Shown here piece by piece: positions 7,819 through 16,713 of a DNA stretch of 64,000 nt (its first letter is position 1; each line of letters starts with the position of its first letter). The translations under genes and the position numbers were made by a program. Below the pieces are notes generated by a model that was not told the DNA's origin, ran no database searches, and was given only the letters and a program-made list of their open reading frames with translations. This stretch comes from Paenibacillus ehimensis NBRC 15659 (GTDB lineage: Bacteria > Bacillota > Bacilli > Paenibacillales > NBRC-103111): contig NZ_BILX01000003.1 in the NCBI RefSeq assembly GCF_004000785.1, positions 62,001-126,000 on the forward strand. Direction: 5' to 3'.

Positions 7819-9540
7819 TCATCCGAGCCGAATCTTCGCACCAAAACTGATCGCAGCCATCCCCGCTTTCGGCGCAATGGACACCGAGTTGACGATCTTG
7901 TAAGGGGAATAGGACCACTGATACGGATCGTATGTTTTGATGAGCTCACCGCTGGAGTATTTTCTGACTTGGACGACTGGGGATGCATACAACCACATTT
8001 CGTCGCGTTCTTCGTCGATCCAGATGTGATCCACGTCCGCTGCTCCGTGGTCGATCAGCACGTCCTCATCGTCGCAGCCGATGCGGTATCTGACGATGCT
8101 GGACGGTGCATTATGCTTATAACGGGCCACGACGATACGGTCCTGCGAATCCAAACAGAGCGCGCAGCATACCCGACCTCCCAGCATCGGGATGTCCTCG
8201 GTGCGGCTGCCGTCCGCCAAATACACGATCCGGACGGCTTTACCGGCGGCAAAGAACAGCTTTTGGCCGTCCCGGCTGAAGGCAATCGTTTGCGTCATCC
8301 CTACACGCGAAGGCAGGCCGAGCCAAACGAAATCCTCTTCCTCATACAAGCGTTGTCCGGCTTCCACGTCCCATACCGTCATCCGCTTTCCGAATAAACC
8401 GACAGCGAGCCTCGTTTCATCAGGGCTCATGGCGATCGCCGCGATCTTGCTCTCATCCTCAAACGTATGCTGAAGAATGACGCGCCCGCTGCGGAAGTCG
8501 ATGCAGTAGAACGTACGGTAAGGCTCCGGAATGGGATACCCGTCGTCACCCTGCGGATCGTAGCTTCCCGCGGTCGGTACGGCAATCAAATACCTGCCGG
8601 TTGCGCTAAACGTTACGTGAGTATATTCCTTATAGTAAGCATTCATGTCCAGTTGCTCCCAGTCCAAGCCGGGGCAGGCATACGCTGCATGAAGCTTTCG
8701 TTCCTGCAGATCGTATACCTTGACCATACCGACCCCTAAGCCCACCGCCAGATAACGGGAGTCCGGGCTAAAAGCGAGTCCGGCTTCTCCCGCTTTCTCT
8801 TCTTCATACAGCGCCTTGTTGTCGGAAAAAGAGGCCTCTTCCCTTCCATTGACGGTACTCAGCAGCTTCAGTTCTCCGTCTTGATGCATCACGGCCGCTA
8901 ATTTGCCATCGGCGTTCAGGCACAACTGCTCGATCTGACCGTCATATTCTCCGATCTCGACAAAAGCCCGGCGCCCGGCGCGCAGCGCCCTGAAATCGAG
9001 CCGGCTTCTTTCCTCGATTTTGCGGCGAAGGTCGCCTATCGGTCCGCCAAACAAAGCTTCCTCCTCCAGAGACATTTCAGACAATTTGCGTCTGGCGTCT
9101 ATGACGTCGTAATCCAAATAATCGGCCAGCGCCAAAAAATATTTGATCCGGACATCCCATACGGGAAGCAGGCCGCCATACGCCAACGATCTGCCCATAC
9201 TGCGCAGCCCCTGTTCCCTCTCTTCCGGCGGACCGAACAGGGAGACGGCGTCTTGCAGCACATTCCTCATGACCCTGATATCGTGACCTATCTCCTCTTG
9301 TTCCGCCATGCTGGAGAGCATCCGCTCGAACCGTTCCGCAGCTTGTCTGGCTACAGCGAATTGTTCACCAAGAATGGCGGCTTCCGCATAGTAATAAAGG
9401 CAGCAGAGAGCCGCTTGCCGCAGCGCAGGATCTTCCGGGTTCCTGAAGTCCGCTTTCCATATCGGGCCGAGCAAGTCCAAAGTTTCCTCATACTTCCCAG
9501 CCCTGTTGCATTCCTTCGCTGCAACCTTCAGCTGTTCCAT
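7819..9540 (-). CDS. WD40/YVTN-like beta-propeller protein
   Basis: The 573-residue cytoplasmic protein (no signal peptide) has a helical N-terminal region of about 200 residues resembling TPR-like repeats (CNRAGKYEETLDLLGPIW, RQAALCCLYYYAEAA). A C-terminal beta propeller of about 350 residues follows. Propeller blades are seen as repeated strands such as AFSPDSRYLAVGLGVGMVKVYDL, AMSPDETRLAVGLFGKRMTVWDV and AFSRDGQKLFFAAGKAVRIVYL, close to WD40 repeats. It should act as a binding scaffold. It begins three bases after the stop of the SUKH-like gene, so the pair is almost certainly translationally coupled. A partner or effector is not visible; I do not know its specific function. Confidence 0.75.
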   Translation of the reverse strand: MEQLKVAAKECNRAGKYEETLDLLGPIWKADFRNPEDPALRQAALCCLYYYAEAAILGEQFAVARQAAERFERMLSSMAEQEEIGHDIRVMRNVLQDAVSLFGPPEEREQGLRSMGRSLAYGGLLPVWDVRIKYFLALADYLDYDVIDARRKLSEMSLEEEALFGGPIGDLRRKIEERSRLDFRALRAGRRAFVEIGEYDGQIEQLCLNADGKLAAVMHQDGELKLLSTVNGREEASFSDNKALYEEEKAGEAGLAFSPDSRYLAVGLGVGMVKVYDLQERKLHAAYACPGLDWEQLDMNAYYKEYTHVTFSATGRYLIAVPTAGSYDPQGDDGYPIPEPYRTFYCIDFRSGRVILQHTFEDESKIAAIAMSPDETRLAVGLFGKRMTVWDVEAGQRLYEEEDFVWLGLPSRVGMTQTIAFSRDGQKLFFAAGKAVRIVYLADGSRTEDIPMLGGRVCCALCLDSQDRIVVARYKHNAPSSIVRYRIGCDDEDVLIDHGAADVDHIWIDEERDEMWLYASPVVQVRKYSSGELIKTYDPYQWSYSPYKIVNSVSIAPKAGMAAISFGAKIRLG

Positions 9541-9543
9541 GCC

Positions 9544-10191
9544 TTAGTCCGCCTCGCTTTTCGATTGTCTCAAATAGCTGTATGCCTGCTTCAAAGGAAT
9601 TTGGAGGGCATCCGCAATATCCTTTATTTTCATCCCTTGCCCGCTCATCGACTTGATTGTCCGGATTACAGTTTCTTCCTGTTGTCGTGCGGACCGGTAG
9701 CACGGCGCGAGCAGGGCTTTCCAGGCATCGGCATGGGCATATTCGTCTGCCGCCGCAATTTCCGCGACGACAGCGTCCAGATCGGCGCAGGCGACGGGCA
9801 CGTTCGTCCGCTCCGGATTTTTGTCTGTCATCAATAGTCTGATCTTCGCAATCGCGTCCTTGCATTGTCCCATCGAGCCGGCGATGTAGCTGCCCGCCCC
9901 CCATTCCTCCATTCCGTGCATAAGGCAGGCGACGGGCTGTCCGGCTTCGCAAGTATCTACAATGACCGGGTCGCCGGTGAGATCGACACAGCCGATAACG
10001 ATCCATCCCGGCTGCCAGGCTCCTTCTTCGTCCGAGGCCAAACGATTGCCCTCCGTATCTACGCTGTAGCCGATTTGTTCACGTTCCAGCTCATCCGGAC
10101 CATAAATCGAAATATCGATAAATTCCGAAGCACGGTCGCATTCCCATTTTAGTTGCTTTAACTGCTCTTTCCATGCGGCATCAATGCCCAT
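9544..10191 (-). CDS. SMI1/KNR4 (SUKH)-like protein with C-terminal HTH-like helix pair
   Basis: In the 215-residue protein, the first 140 residues fit the SUKH/SMI1-KNR4 pattern. WIVIGCVDLTGDPVIVDT is the typical strand pair with a Gly-Asp-Pro turn, then PVACLMHGMEEWG and a helix of the SFDAF-like class. The last 40 residues (MSGQGMKIKDIADALQIPLKQAY) look like a helix-turn-helix or sigma-region-4-like segment, an unusual addition. SUKH proteins are often immunity proteins for contact-dependent or polymorphic toxins, but no toxin gene is adjacent. AAGGAGCTATAG precedes ATG 10191. It forms a two-gene operon with the beta-propeller gene. Confidence 0.65.
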   Translation of the reverse strand: MGIDAAWKEQLKQLKWECDRASEFIDISIYGPDELEREQIGYSVDTEGNRLASDEEGAWQPGWIVIGCVDLTGDPVIVDTCEAGQPVACLMHGMEEWGAGSYIAGSMGQCKDAIAKIRLLMTDKNPERTNVPVACADLDAVVAEIAAADEYAHADAWKALLAPCYRSARQQEETVIRTIKSMSGQGMKIKDIADALQIPLKQAYSYLRQSKSEAD

Positions 10192-10546
10192 TTCCTATAG
10201 CTCCTTCCGGGTTCGATTCCGGAATGCGGCGAGCATGGGCTTCGCCATGTTCGTTTAACATTCCATGTGCGTCTTTATTATCTCTTGCGTATAAACCTTT
10301 TTCAACAATGCCGTTCTCAACATAGACCTAATCCCTCCTCCACCTGTATAAATGAATTTCGATTTGTCCGAATCCGGCCGATAAGAAACTGTTATCCCAA
10401 CCTATTTCGACAAATTTTGTGCATGATCATGCTAATTTTCTGCCAGATCATGAAATCGTAAGGCTTGAAAGAGTAAAATATTGTATTATTTGGGCGTGAG
10501 AGGTTAGCACTTCTCAAACTACACTATAAGAAGAGGTGAAGCTCTT
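10192..10546. other. Intergenic region, no gene recognised
   Basis: About 355 bases between the divergent SUKH-like and PPC-domain genes. It becomes AT-rich toward 10540. A TTGAAA at 10465-10470 and TATTAT at 10484-10489 are the only promoter-like words and their spacing is short, so I do not assign a promoter. No conserved ORF or structure was seen. Confidence 0.4.
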
Positions 10547-10981
10547 ATGAGAAAAACATTTGTTGTTCTTGCCACTACCGCAACTCTGCTGGCAAGCGTG
10601 TTGGCGCCGGCGGCAAGTTTTGCATCAGATTATTTTTACGAGCGGGAAAGAAATAACAATCGTACTACGGCAGATCGAGTCAGCGTTCCGGTTACCATTT
10701 TTGGAGAACGGAATGATGTAGATGGTGAGAATGACGAGGACTTTTTTGTCTTTAAAGCTCCATCTTCGGGAATATACGAATTTGACATGCGAGTAGGCTC
10801 AGAAACCGACCAAGACCTTTACCTTTATGATCAAACCGGTGAGCACCAGATTGCACATTCATTTAAAAGTAAAGGCCGGGACGAGTATTTTTCAGTATTT
10901 CTTAACGAAGGAAGAGAGTATTATGTAAAGGTTAAGCACATTTCGGGCAATGAAAATTATACCTTGAACATCAATTCGTAA
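10547..10981 (+). CDS. Small secreted PPC-domain-like protein
   Basis: The 144-residue protein has a signal peptide MRKTFVVLATTATLLASVLA ending in APAASFA, cleaved near residue 26. The mature 118 residues begin ERERNNNRTTADRV and include DEDFFVFKAPSSGIYEFDM and a terminal YTLNINS. This is the bacterial pre-peptidase C-terminal (PPC) beta-sandwich, normally appended to secreted proteases and chitinases and here standing alone. It may bind polymers or proteins outside the cell. AGAAGAGGTGA precedes the ATG. Its signal peptide is nearly the same as that of the protein at 15725-16162, pointing to a shared origin of the export segment. A strong terminator follows. Confidence 0.8.
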   Translation: MRKTFVVLATTATLLASVLAPAASFASDYFYERERNNNRTTADRVSVPVTIFGERNDVDGENDEDFFVFKAPSSGIYEFDMRVGSETDQDLYLYDQTGEHQIAHSFKSKGRDEYFSVFLNEGREYYVKVKHISGNENYTLNINS

Positions 10982-10998
10982 AAATTTGGACTTCGATT

Positions 10999-11041
10999 GC
11001 CAGCCGGTTCCTTTGTTAGATACAAGGACTGGCTTTTTTTT
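10999..11041 (+). terminator. Intrinsic terminator of PPC-domain gene
   Basis: GCCAG...CCTTTG pairs with CAAGG.CTGGC across a short loop, followed by eight T residues on the plus strand. A second GC hairpin (CCCCCGCC / GGCGGGGG) at 11045-11075 lies before the convergent ABC operon end. Confidence 0.75.
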
Positions 11042-11109
11042 CGTCCCCCGCCAGCCTTCCGCAAGCGGCGGGGGCAGTCAGCGGTGCGCTACAGCAGCTC
11101 CTCCTCTTG

Positions 11110-11925
11110 TTAGCCTTTAACCGCACCCGATGCCAAACCGGTAATAAAGTATCGCTGCAAAAACAAATATAACAAGGATATGGGCAGCGCAGCGATCAGC
11201 GAGCCGGCCGCCACCCAGCCTACATTGTTCGTATTCGGACCGAAAAACGTTGCCAATGCCACAGTAACGGTGCGCATTTCGCCCTTTTGCAAAAAGAACA
11301 GCGAGAACCTGTAATCGTTCCAAATTCCAACTCCCGCCAAAATAATAACGGTCGCCGTGATCGGCTTCAGCAAAGGCAAAATCAACTGAAAAAACAAGCG
11401 CAGCCGTCCCAAGCCGTCGATCATGCCCGCCTCGTCCAATTCCCGCGGTATCGTGCCTATGAACCCCGTATATAAAAAGATGGTCGTCGGTAAATTGAAG
11501 GTTAAATGAAGAAGGATGATGCCCCAATACGTATTCATGCCTTGAATATCGATGAAAAATTTATACAAGGGCACAAGTATGGTCAAGGGCGGAATAATGA
11601 GCGCCGAGATAAACAACATATACATGGCTTTGTTCAGCTTGGTTTGATTGCGCGCCAACGGATAAGATGCACAAGCCCCGACGATGACGATCAGCAGCAG
11701 CGACACAGTCGTAATGAAGATGTTGTTGAAGAAAGCCTGACCTAAATTCGACCCGCTCCAGGAATCCGTGAAATTGCTCCAATCAATCGTTTTCGGCAGC
11801 AGCCATTTGGAGCTTAAATCACTCATCGGCTTCAGCGCAGTCGTCACTAATATATAGAAAGGAAGTATGTGTATAAAGGCAATGGCCAACGATAAAAGGA
11901 AAGCTGCCTTGTTGCTTTTCTTCAT
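11110..11925 (-). CDS. Carbohydrate ABC transporter permease (MalG type)
   Basis: The 271-residue inner-membrane permease has about six membrane segments. The EAA loop reads [25 protein letters not shown], the ATPase-contact motif of the CUT1 MalG family (E-A-x-x-D-G...G...LP). It imports an unidentified sugar or oligosaccharide with the partner permease and lipoprotein encoded upstream. Its ATG overlaps the stop of the MalF-type gene by four bases, typical translational coupling. No ATPase gene is present, so a shared MsmX/MsiK-like ATPase encoded elsewhere is expected (family knowledge). Confidence 0.92.
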   Translation of the reverse strand: MKKSNKAAFLLSLAIAFIHILPFYILVTTALKPMSDLSSKWLLPKTIDWSNFTDSWSGSNLGQAFFNNIFITTVSLLLIVIVGACASYPLARNQTKLNKAMYMLFISALIIPPLTILVPLYKFFIDIQGMNTYWGIILLHLTFNLPTTIFLYTGFIGTIPRELDEAGMIDGLGRLRLFFQLILPLLKPITATVIILAGVGIWNDYRFSLFFLQKGEMRTVTVALATFFGPNTNNVGWVAAGSLIAALPISLLYLFLQRYFITGLASGAVKG

Positions 11926-12800
11926 GCTTGTATCTCCCTTCTGCGCAGGAAGGTTAGTGAGAAGACACTCACAATCATGATGATAACGAACATCAGATTG
12001 CCAAGAGTAGCCGCATATCCCGCATCTTGCGATCCGAAGTAGCTTTTGTACATCAGAGTCGATAACGATTGAGAGGCGAAGCCCGGTCCGCCTTTCGTGA
12101 GCGCCGTGATGACATCGAACAGCTGAAGTCCTCCGATCAGATTAAGTACGACGTTAATCGTAATGGAAGGCGCCAGCAGCGGCAGCGTGATGCGGAAGAA
12201 ATTTTGCCAAGCCGTGGCCCCGTCGATCGACGAAGCTTCATAATAATCTTTGGAGATCGACTGTAATCCCGCCAAGTAAACGATCATGGCAACACCTAAG
12301 TATTGGTAGGTATTCACAAGTGTAATGATCCATACATTCAGGGACGAATTTGCCAGCAGATCGACCGGTTGATCCATAAACAGCATGATCACGTCGTTAA
12401 GTGCCCCACCCCTGTACTGAAAGAAAAAGTACCAAATGTACCCCATAATGAGCGGACTCACAATGACCGGCAAATACACGATGGATCTGGTCAGTCCTCT
12501 GGTTTTGATATTCTGGTTCAGCAAAATGGCATACAGAAGCCCTATCACATTTTGCAGCAGCGTACTGCCAAATCCGTAAATGAACGTATTTTTCACAACA
12601 AGACCGATATTTTCATCAGTAAACAGCCGCTTGTAGTTATCGAACCCAATCCAGGAATAATCCTGCGAGAATCCGTCCCAATTGGTAAACGAGATTCGCA
12701 CCCCTTGCAGAAAAGGGTACACGATAAACAATAGAAACAGCAGTAACGCCGGAACATACATGAGGTTCAACCAAAATAATGAATTCCGGTAGGAGCGCAT
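11922..12800 (-). CDS. Carbohydrate ABC transporter permease (MalF type)
   Basis: The 292-residue permease has about six membrane helices, opening with [16 protein letters not shown] and containing the EAA-loop [21 protein letters not shown]. It forms the heterodimeric channel with the MalG-type subunit. The ATG at 12800 is preceded by GAAGGAGGTCAAG, a near-ideal ribosome site. It lies 54 bases after the binding-protein gene and overlaps the following permease gene by four bases, so the three form one operon. Confidence 0.92.
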   Translation of the reverse strand: MRSYRNSLFWLNLMYVPALLLFLLFIVYPFLQGVRISFTNWDGFSQDYSWIGFDNYKRLFTDENIGLVVKNTFIYGFGSTLLQNVIGLLYAILLNQNIKTRGLTRSIVYLPVIVSPLIMGYIWYFFFQYRGGALNDVIMLFMDQPVDLLANSSLNVWIITLVNTYQYLGVAMIVYLAGLQSISKDYYEASSIDGATAWQNFFRITLPLLAPSITINVVLNLIGGLQLFDVITALTKGGPGFASQSLSTLMYKSYFGSQDAGYAATLGNLMFVIIMIVSVFSLTFLRRREIQA

Positions 12801-12854
12801 GCTTGACCTCCTTCGTAATCAATAAGGGGGCATGGCGCCCCCTATTAGACGTAT

Positions 12855-14129
12855 TTATTTTTGCTGCGCTTTTAAGCGTGCGACTTCCTTTTTCATCGTT
12901 TCCGAATACGCTTCGGGCGTTAATTTGCCTCCCAGAAGCTGTGCGGAGGCGGTTTGCAGAACGTCCCACATGCCGCTTGGCAGATACACGCGATCAAAAT
13001 ATGGGAATACGCGAATATCCTTATACTTATTGTAATACTCCGTAAAGACACCCAGATCCGGGTTTATGCCGTTCATACCCGCCGGCGTACCCGATGCTTC
13101 GGACAAGGCTTTCAAATTTTCCGGTTTCGCGAATTCGCGAATGACGTCCTTGGCCACTTCCAGGTTCTTGCCGTCTTTCCACGCTCCGATGGTGAAGCGT
13201 TCGCCGCCGGAGAACGTCGGTTCGTCGCCGTCAACCATGGCCGGCACCGGCATAATTCCGGCATGCACGTTCGGATTCATTTTCAGAGCGTCCGGGACAA
13301 AACCGGGGCCGCCGGTGACAAAAGCAATTTTGCCCTGCGCGAACAGGGAAGCCTTGTCGGCATCTTTTACGGTTAGCACATCCTGGTTCATCAGCTTCTT
13401 GTCGTATATTTCTTTAAATTTGGCCGCAAGCGGGGTCCAGTTCGCCCAATCAAATGACCCTTTCAACAGATCGTCGGCATAATTTTTGGGAGGGCTGATC
13501 AACAAGGAGGTTGCGTAATAATCGAAAAATTGTGCCAATGAGGCAGAATCCGGCGCCGAGAAAAAGAACGGGGCCACCTGACCGTTGCTTTCCTTCTTAA
13601 TTTTCTCGCCGGCCGCTATCATTTCGTCCAGCGTTTTCGGCGGCTGAATGTTATATTTATCCAGCACGTCTTTATTGTACGTGATTCCGTCCTTTGCGGC
13701 ATTGAGCGGCAGCACATACACTTTGCCTGCTTTATCCGTTACAATCGGCTTCATCGATTCGGAAATATCTTTTACCCAACTCTCTTGGGACAAGTCGGCG
13801 AGATATTTGCCGTAACGAATTTGCGACCACCCATGCGTATCAAATAAATCCGGCATGTCATTCGCAGCCATTTTCATCTTCAGAATGCTTTCATAGTCAT
13901 TGCCGGGGAATTGAAGCTCGAAGCTCACATTTGGATGCTGCTTCGTATAGTCGTCCGTCACCTTTTTGTATACATTTTGAGTTGCTTTATCGTTCGCGGT
14001 AGAATAGATGGTTAATTTTATTCGCTCGCCGTTCGCTGCCGGTTTGCCGGACTCCGTTTGGGAGCAGCCGGTCAGGGTCATGGCTCCAGACATAACGAGC
14101 GACATTGTAAGCGCTGTCATTTTCTTCAT
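12855..14129 (-). CDS. Extracellular sugar-binding lipoprotein of ABC importer
   Basis: The 424-residue family 1 solute-binding protein begins MKKMTALTMSLVMSGAMTLTG followed by Cys; LTGC is the lipobox, so it is lipid-anchored outside the membrane. The body has the usual hinge pattern: LTIYSTANDKATQNVYKK, DLFDTHGW, YVLPLNAAKDGITYN, SGGERFTIGAWKDGK. It delivers a carbohydrate to the two permeases encoded downstream. GGGAGGTATTCCCAT precedes ATG 14129. The sugar cannot be deduced, as no glycosidase is linked, but LacI control and cre-like sites fit a catabolic sugar. Confidence 0.92.
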   Translation of the reverse strand: MKKMTALTMSLVMSGAMTLTGCSQTESGKPAANGERIKLTIYSTANDKATQNVYKKVTDDYTKQHPNVSFELQFPGNDYESILKMKMAANDMPDLFDTHGWSQIRYGKYLADLSQESWVKDISESMKPIVTDKAGKVYVLPLNAAKDGITYNKDVLDKYNIQPPKTLDEMIAAGEKIKKESNGQVAPFFFSAPDSASLAQFFDYYATSLLISPPKNYADDLLKGSFDWANWTPLAAKFKEIYDKKLMNQDVLTVKDADKASLFAQGKIAFVTGGPGFVPDALKMNPNVHAGIMPVPAMVDGDEPTFSGGERFTIGAWKDGKNLEVAKDVIREFAKPENLKALSEASGTPAGMNGINPDLGVFTEYYNKYKDIRVFPYFDRVYLPSGMWDVLQTASAQLLGGKLTPEAYSETMKKEVARLKAQQK

Positions 14130-14208
14130 ATGGGAATACCTCCCTGGCGTATGAGTTTAATTTGATATGGATCCTGCGTTGACCGTTTTCGTGTTTTTTT
14201 ATAGAATT

Positions 14209-14259
14209 AAATTGGACAATTTTTTTATCGGACCTCATGTTTCATGGGTCCTTTTTTTT
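14209..14259. promoter_or_regulatory. Operator-like palindrome and hairpin upstream of ABC operon
   Basis: AAATTG-GA-CAATTT (14209-14222) is a perfect palindrome about 80 bases upstream of the binding-protein gene, a possible LacI-family operator. Next to it a hairpin at 14230-14251 (GGACC...GGTCC) is followed by eight T residues on the plus strand. That is terminator-like in the direction away from the operon, so its role is unclear. Confidence 0.35.
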
Positions 14260-14368
14260 ATCTGCTGAAGGATTGCGCCCCCTCCTTTTCACGCTCATCA
14301 ATTTCATTCATTGCATATGGCCCCTTCGTTCTTTCTTCTCACCCCCCTCAAAGAATTTACACCCGGAT

Positions 14369-15391
14369 TTATGTTCCCCCGCAGCTTTCCCGGACAACAA
14401 GCCGGCTCGGGACAACAGACTTGAGCGGAACATCTCTTCCCTGAATTCTTTGGAGTACCATGTCCACGGCCGTTCTCCCCATCTGTTCGGTGTATATTTT
14501 GACGGTCGTTAGAGGAACTCTGGCAAACGACGCCATCTCGATATCATCGAAGCCAATGATCGCAACCTCGGAGGGCACAGAAACACCAACTTCATGCAGC
14601 GCCTTCAAAGCGCCGATCGCCATCGGGTCGCTGGCAAAGAAAATGGCTCTCGGCAGGTTACCTTGTTGAACCATGTCTTTTACCGTATGGTACCCGCCCA
14701 TCGTCGACCAGTCCGACTGAAACATTCGTTCCGGGTTGAATATGCCCTTCTCCTTGGCGATCCGTTCAAAAGCAATTCTGCGGCTTTCCTTGACTTGAAT
14801 TTTCTCGAATCCGAAACGGTGAATGAACTCATCTCCCCCGACAAAGCCAATATCCCGATAGCCCAACGCAAAAAAGTGATTCATTACCAAAGCCAAGGCT
14901 TGCTCGAAATCCGTGACAACCGAATCGTACTTATCCGAATCGGGACAGCAGTTGACGAAGACGATTCGCTCCGGACGGCTGTAGATTCGTTCGACCTCAC
15001 TTGGGTCAATAGCTCCAATGACGATTAATCCGTCCAGCTCGTTTAGATTCCCATCCGGTTCCTGTGCCCCTAACCGATAAATCTGTGATAAGGTTAAATC
15101 CAATTCGGAGAAACGCATTTCAAGACCTTGCCGGATCGACAAAAAATAGGGATCCTCGTACTCCACTTCCGGCGAACACCAGATCAACACGCCAATCTTT
15201 ACGTTGGCCGTTTTTTTGTCAACCGCCCCCTTTTTCTTACGAAGAGGCCTGTAATTCAATTGACTGGCTGCAGCGATAATCTTGTTACGCGTCTCGTCGG
15301 TTACCGATAACGTTTGGTCGTTCTGCAATACCCGCCATACCGTCGTAGTCGAGAAATTCGTTACTCTGGCAACATCCTTTATTGTAGGCAT
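14369..15391 (-). CDS. LacI-family transcriptional regulator
   Basis: The 340-residue protein has a LacI DNA-binding domain at 1-60: TIKDVARVTNFSTTTVWRVLQ (helix-turn-helix) then a hinge with LNYRP. A periplasmic-binding-protein-like sensor domain of about 280 residues follows, with RAIFFASDPMAIGALKALHE and AIIGFDDIEMASF typical of the family. It most likely represses the downstream sugar ABC operon and is relieved by the imported sugar or a derivative. ATG 15391 follows CAGGAGCTATC. It is separated from the transporter genes by 240 bases containing a separate operator-like palindrome, so the operon probably has its own promoter. Confidence 0.92.
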   Translation of the reverse strand: MPTIKDVARVTNFSTTTVWRVLQNDQTLSVTDETRNKIIAAASQLNYRPLRKKKGAVDKKTANVKIGVLIWCSPEVEYEDPYFLSIRQGLEMRFSELDLTLSQIYRLGAQEPDGNLNELDGLIVIGAIDPSEVERIYSRPERIVFVNCCPDSDKYDSVVTDFEQALALVMNHFFALGYRDIGFVGGDEFIHRFGFEKIQVKESRRIAFERIAKEKGIFNPERMFQSDWSTMGGYHTVKDMVQQGNLPRAIFFASDPMAIGALKALHEVGVSVPSEVAIIGFDDIEMASFARVPLTTVKIYTEQMGRTAVDMVLQRIQGRDVPLKSVVPSRLVVRESCGGT

Positions 15392-15438
15392 ATAGATAGC
15401 TCCTGAATATAATTAATTTTACTTAATTTATCTTCATT

Positions 15439-15452
15439 ATAAAACGCTTACA
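15439..15452 (-). promoter_or_regulatory. cre-like (CcpA) box upstream of lacI-type gene
   Basis: On the minus strand TGTAAGCGTTTTAT matches 12 of 14 positions of the cre consensus TGWAANCGNTNWCA. It lies about 50 bases upstream of the regulator gene in AT-rich DNA. It suggests catabolite control, or alternatively is the LacI-family operator itself. Confidence 0.5.
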
Positions 15453-15589
15453 ACATCCGTTTAATTCACAATTTCATTATTATAATGAATTTAACCTAAG
15501 TTAACGCAAAAATCAACACATGAAATACAGTAAAATAAATAATTTAATTTCACTAACACTACTTGGTCTCCACCATGAATTTTAGCTGC

Positions 15590-15705
15590 TAAAAAAAACA
15601 AAAACCTCGCATGAACGAGGTTTTGAAAGCAAATTCTTTTTAGCGAGTTTAAACGGATTACTAAACTCTCCGGCACAAAAGAAAAGAGATGCATTGTAGC
15701 ATCTC
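15590..15705 (-). terminator. Two tandem intrinsic terminators
   Basis: Downstream of the secreted-protein gene ending at 15725 there are two minus-strand hairpins. The first (15686-15705) is GAGATGC-loop-GCATCTC followed by TTTTCTTTT. The second (15601-15624) is AACCTCG-loop-CGAGGTT followed by TTTGTTTTTTTT (15590-15600). Together they fill the gap before the lacI-type gene's own upstream region; no gene lies here. Confidence 0.75.
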
Positions 15706-15724
15706 CGTATGATTTCATCTGCTG

Positions 15725-16162
15725 CTATTTTTTTTCTATCATCGATGCATAACCGGCAGACCCGGGCCCACCGCTTAATTGAATGTAATATTCTCCGGTT
15801 CGAATGTATAAATCGGTATGAAGAGACTCTCCAGGTCGCAAAGTAAATTCAAAAATGGTTTTATCGGCAACGTACTTTATGACTCTTACAGTTAAGGGCT
15901 TGGTGCTATTAGGATCCGTATAAACGGAAAGCGCATAATATCTCCATATATTGTTGACCAAAACCCCCGATGCCGTATATTCCTGATTCGATCCTTTTGT
16001 AACGGAAATCGAATTTTCAAATGATTTGCTCGCCGCAGAAGCGTCTTTCAATGCCGTGTTGTTGATCGAAGCAAAATCGGTACCGGCAAAGCTTGCCGTC
16101 GGTGCCAATACGCTTGCCAGAAGAGTTGCGGAAGTACTTAATGCGATGAGTGTTTTCTTCAT
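15725..16162 (-). CDS. Small secreted protein, unknown function
   Basis: The 145-residue protein has signal peptide MKKTLIALSTSATLLASVLA ending in APTASFA. The mature part of about 119 residues is rich in Ser, Thr and aromatic residues and strand-forming (GSNQEYTASGVLVNNIWRYY, TIFEFTLRPGESLHTDLYI, GEYYIQLSGGPGSAGYA). It resembles a compact beta-sandwich but I do not recognise a family. The signal sequence shares the ATLLASVLAP.ASFA core with the PPC-domain protein at 10547-10981, while the mature parts show only similar architecture. TAAGGAG precedes ATG 16162. It lies 59 bases after the next small secreted gene and may be co-transcribed with it. Confidence 0.7.
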   Translation of the reverse strand: MKKTLIALSTSATLLASVLAPTASFAGTDFASINNTALKDASAASKSFENSISVTKGSNQEYTASGVLVNNIWRYYALSVYTDPNSTKPLTVRVIKYVADKTIFEFTLRPGESLHTDLYIRTGEYYIQLSGGPGSAGYASMIEKK

Positions 16163-16221
16163 GCTATCATCCGCTCCTTAACGTTGGATAGTGAATTACA
16201 GCCTATTCATAGGCAGCTTTA

Positions 16222-16545
16222 CTAGTCAATGTCAAAATAATAGATTGCTATCAGCTCTCGGACGTCATCATAAACTTTAACCGTGGCAGATCCCTTAGAA
16301 AGAGCTTTGACCACTCCGTTTTTGCAGTTGACTTTGACGACATCTCTATCCGAATTCGTACATCTTGCTCCGGAATCAATGTCCCATTCATCCCCTACGC
16401 TAATACCAACAAAATATTCCGGGGCTTTAGCCAGCGATCCATAGATATAATTGGTCTGCTCGGCCGCTTGCGCATTGGTGCTCTGAAAGCCGAAAACGAG
16501 AGGAAGGGCCAATGCCGATGCGAATAAAATATTTTTCAGACTCAT
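16222..16545 (-). CDS. Small secreted Ig-like (BIG2-like) protein
   Basis: The 107-residue protein has signal peptide MSLKNILFASALALPLVFG...NAQA, cleaved near residue 28. The mature part contains RDVVKVNCKNGVVKALSKG followed by SATVKVYDD. This matches the end of a bacterial Ig-like group 2 (BIG2) repeat, in which a value-context sentence ends with G-x-A-x-V. Cys residues at the ARC and VNC positions could form a disulfide. A stand-alone single BIG2 unit of this size is presumably a cell-surface or secreted binding protein. AAGGAGGTATTT gives a strong ribosome site. Function unknown. Confidence 0.65.
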   Translation of the reverse strand: MSLKNILFASALALPLVFGFQSTNAQAAEQTNYIYGSLAKAPEYFVGISVGDEWDIDSGARCTNSDRDVVKVNCKNGVVKALSKGSATVKVYDDVRELIAIYYFDID

Positions 16546-16713
16546 CGTGTAAATACCTCCTTATTTTAGATCTATCCAAATCATACACGAAATAACTTTA
16601 TTTGAGATTAATTGAAATGATCTTGCATGAAACCCGCGATATCCTGCACAAAAATTGTCGAATCTTGTTGTTCGCTACTACTCTCATCTTTACCAGACCT
16701 GACGATCATAGAT

